From contig DNIF01000020.1 in assembly GCA_003485715.1 (NCBI GenBank), positions 1 to 6,105 on the forward strand: a stretch of 6,105 nucleotides of DNA, in the 5' to 3' direction. The stretch comes from Gammaproteobacteria bacterium. GTDB taxonomy: Bacteria > Pseudomonadota > Gammaproteobacteria > UBA7966. The notes under the pieces are model-generated. The model had not been told where the DNA came from and made no database searches. It was given only the letters and a program-made list of their open reading frames with translations. Below are positions 5,729 to 6,105 of the stretch, piece after piece. Positions within the stretch are counted from its first letter, which is position 1. Each line of letters begins with the position of its first letter. A program made the translations under genes and the position numbers.

Positions 5729-6105
5729 TCAGCTACCTCTACCCGGCGTCTTCGTAACCCCGTCAGGTCCTGCCCGTAATGCGAGTTCCGGGGCGGTGGC
5801 CTGAACGTAGGTGTCGAAGCGCGTGCGCACCTCGCGCACGTAGGTCACGGTGTGTCGATACATGCCCTTGCGACCAGCGCTCCGGGTCTCCTCCGCAAGT
5901 GCGAGCATGGCGCGCTCGACATGGCCGAACCAGCGGTCGGGGTCGAGGCCAAGTTCGACGGCGCGCTCGCGTGCACGCACGACGCGGCTGGCCCCGGCGT
6001 GGTAGGAGGCAACCGCAAACCACGTGCGATCCGTCACCGGGATCTCGGACTCGAATTGGTCGCGCAGCTGATCGAGGTAGCGCACGCCGGCGAGGATCCC
6101 CGAAT
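5729..6105 (-). CDS. lytic murein transglycosylase, MltF-like (C-terminal part; runs off the right edge)
   Basis: This minus-strand gene ends at the TGA at 5729-5731 and continues past 6105, so only its last 124 codons are visible and the start is not in the window. The segment reads as the end of a GH23 (SLT) domain. SGILAGVRYLDQL matches the region after the catalytic glutamate. DRTWFAVASYHAG corresponds to the AYNAG motif with H in place of N. The following DPDRWFGHVERAML and YVREVRTRFDTYV match the C-terminal pattern of MltF-type enzymes, in which this domain follows a periplasmic solute-binding-like domain. Such enzymes cleave peptidoglycan glycan strands, forming 1,6-anhydro ends, usually anchored at the outer membrane. 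The catalytic Glu and the N-terminal domain lie outside the window, so MltF versus another SLT family cannot be settled. The final 25 or so residues are a non-conserved tail. Confidence 0.8.
   Translation of the reverse strand, partial: SGILAGVRYLDQLRDQFESEIPVTDRTWFAVASYHAGASRVVRARERAVELGLDPDRWFGHVERAMLALAEETRSAGRKGMYRHTVTYVREVRTRFDTYVQATAPELALRAGPDGVTKTPGRGS

Overview
The window looks like a chromosomal segment of a high-GC gammaproteobacterium. The evidence is the conserved order miaB-ybeZ-ybeY followed by lnt, protein sequences close to the enterobacterial ones at the motif level, and a base composition near 70% GC in the coding lines I counted. A Chromatiales or Ectothiorhodospiraceae-like host is a guess; no taxonomic marker is present.

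Left part (63-3074): three genes on the + strand, tightly packed and probably one transcript. miaB encodes the tRNA methylthiotransferase, ybeZ a PhoH-family ATPase and ybeY the single-strand-specific endoribonuclease. The last two act in rRNA maturation and ribosome quality control, and MiaB modifies tRNA, so the block is a translation-fidelity operon. The gaps are 23 and 4 nt.

Middle part (3075-4095): in many gammaproteobacteria ybeY is followed by corC (ybeX) and then lnt. Here corC is absent and about 1 kb of unrelated DNA takes its place. The first half is noticeably poorer in GC (about 53% over 3181-3480 by hand count) and has no convincing gene, only a weak minus-strand frame. It ends in a plausible sigma70 promoter, a strong ribosome binding site and a 107-codon gene for a small exported protein. 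That protein consists of a Sec signal peptide and tandem 26-residue repeats starting FRPWLQAHWEV. A 14-bp stem-loop follows it. This small repeat protein is unrecognised and is the most interesting item in the window.

Right part (4096-6105): lnt (apolipoprotein N-acyltransferase, all key residues present) on the + strand. It is followed by a short intergenic gap with a REP-like palindrome and then, convergently on the - strand, the C-terminal end of a GH23 / MltF-like lytic transglycosylase that runs off the right edge. Lnt and the transglycosylase both act in the cell envelope.

I saw no tRNA, rRNA, CRISPR array or intact mobile element. All calls come from reading motifs and patterns; no database search was run.
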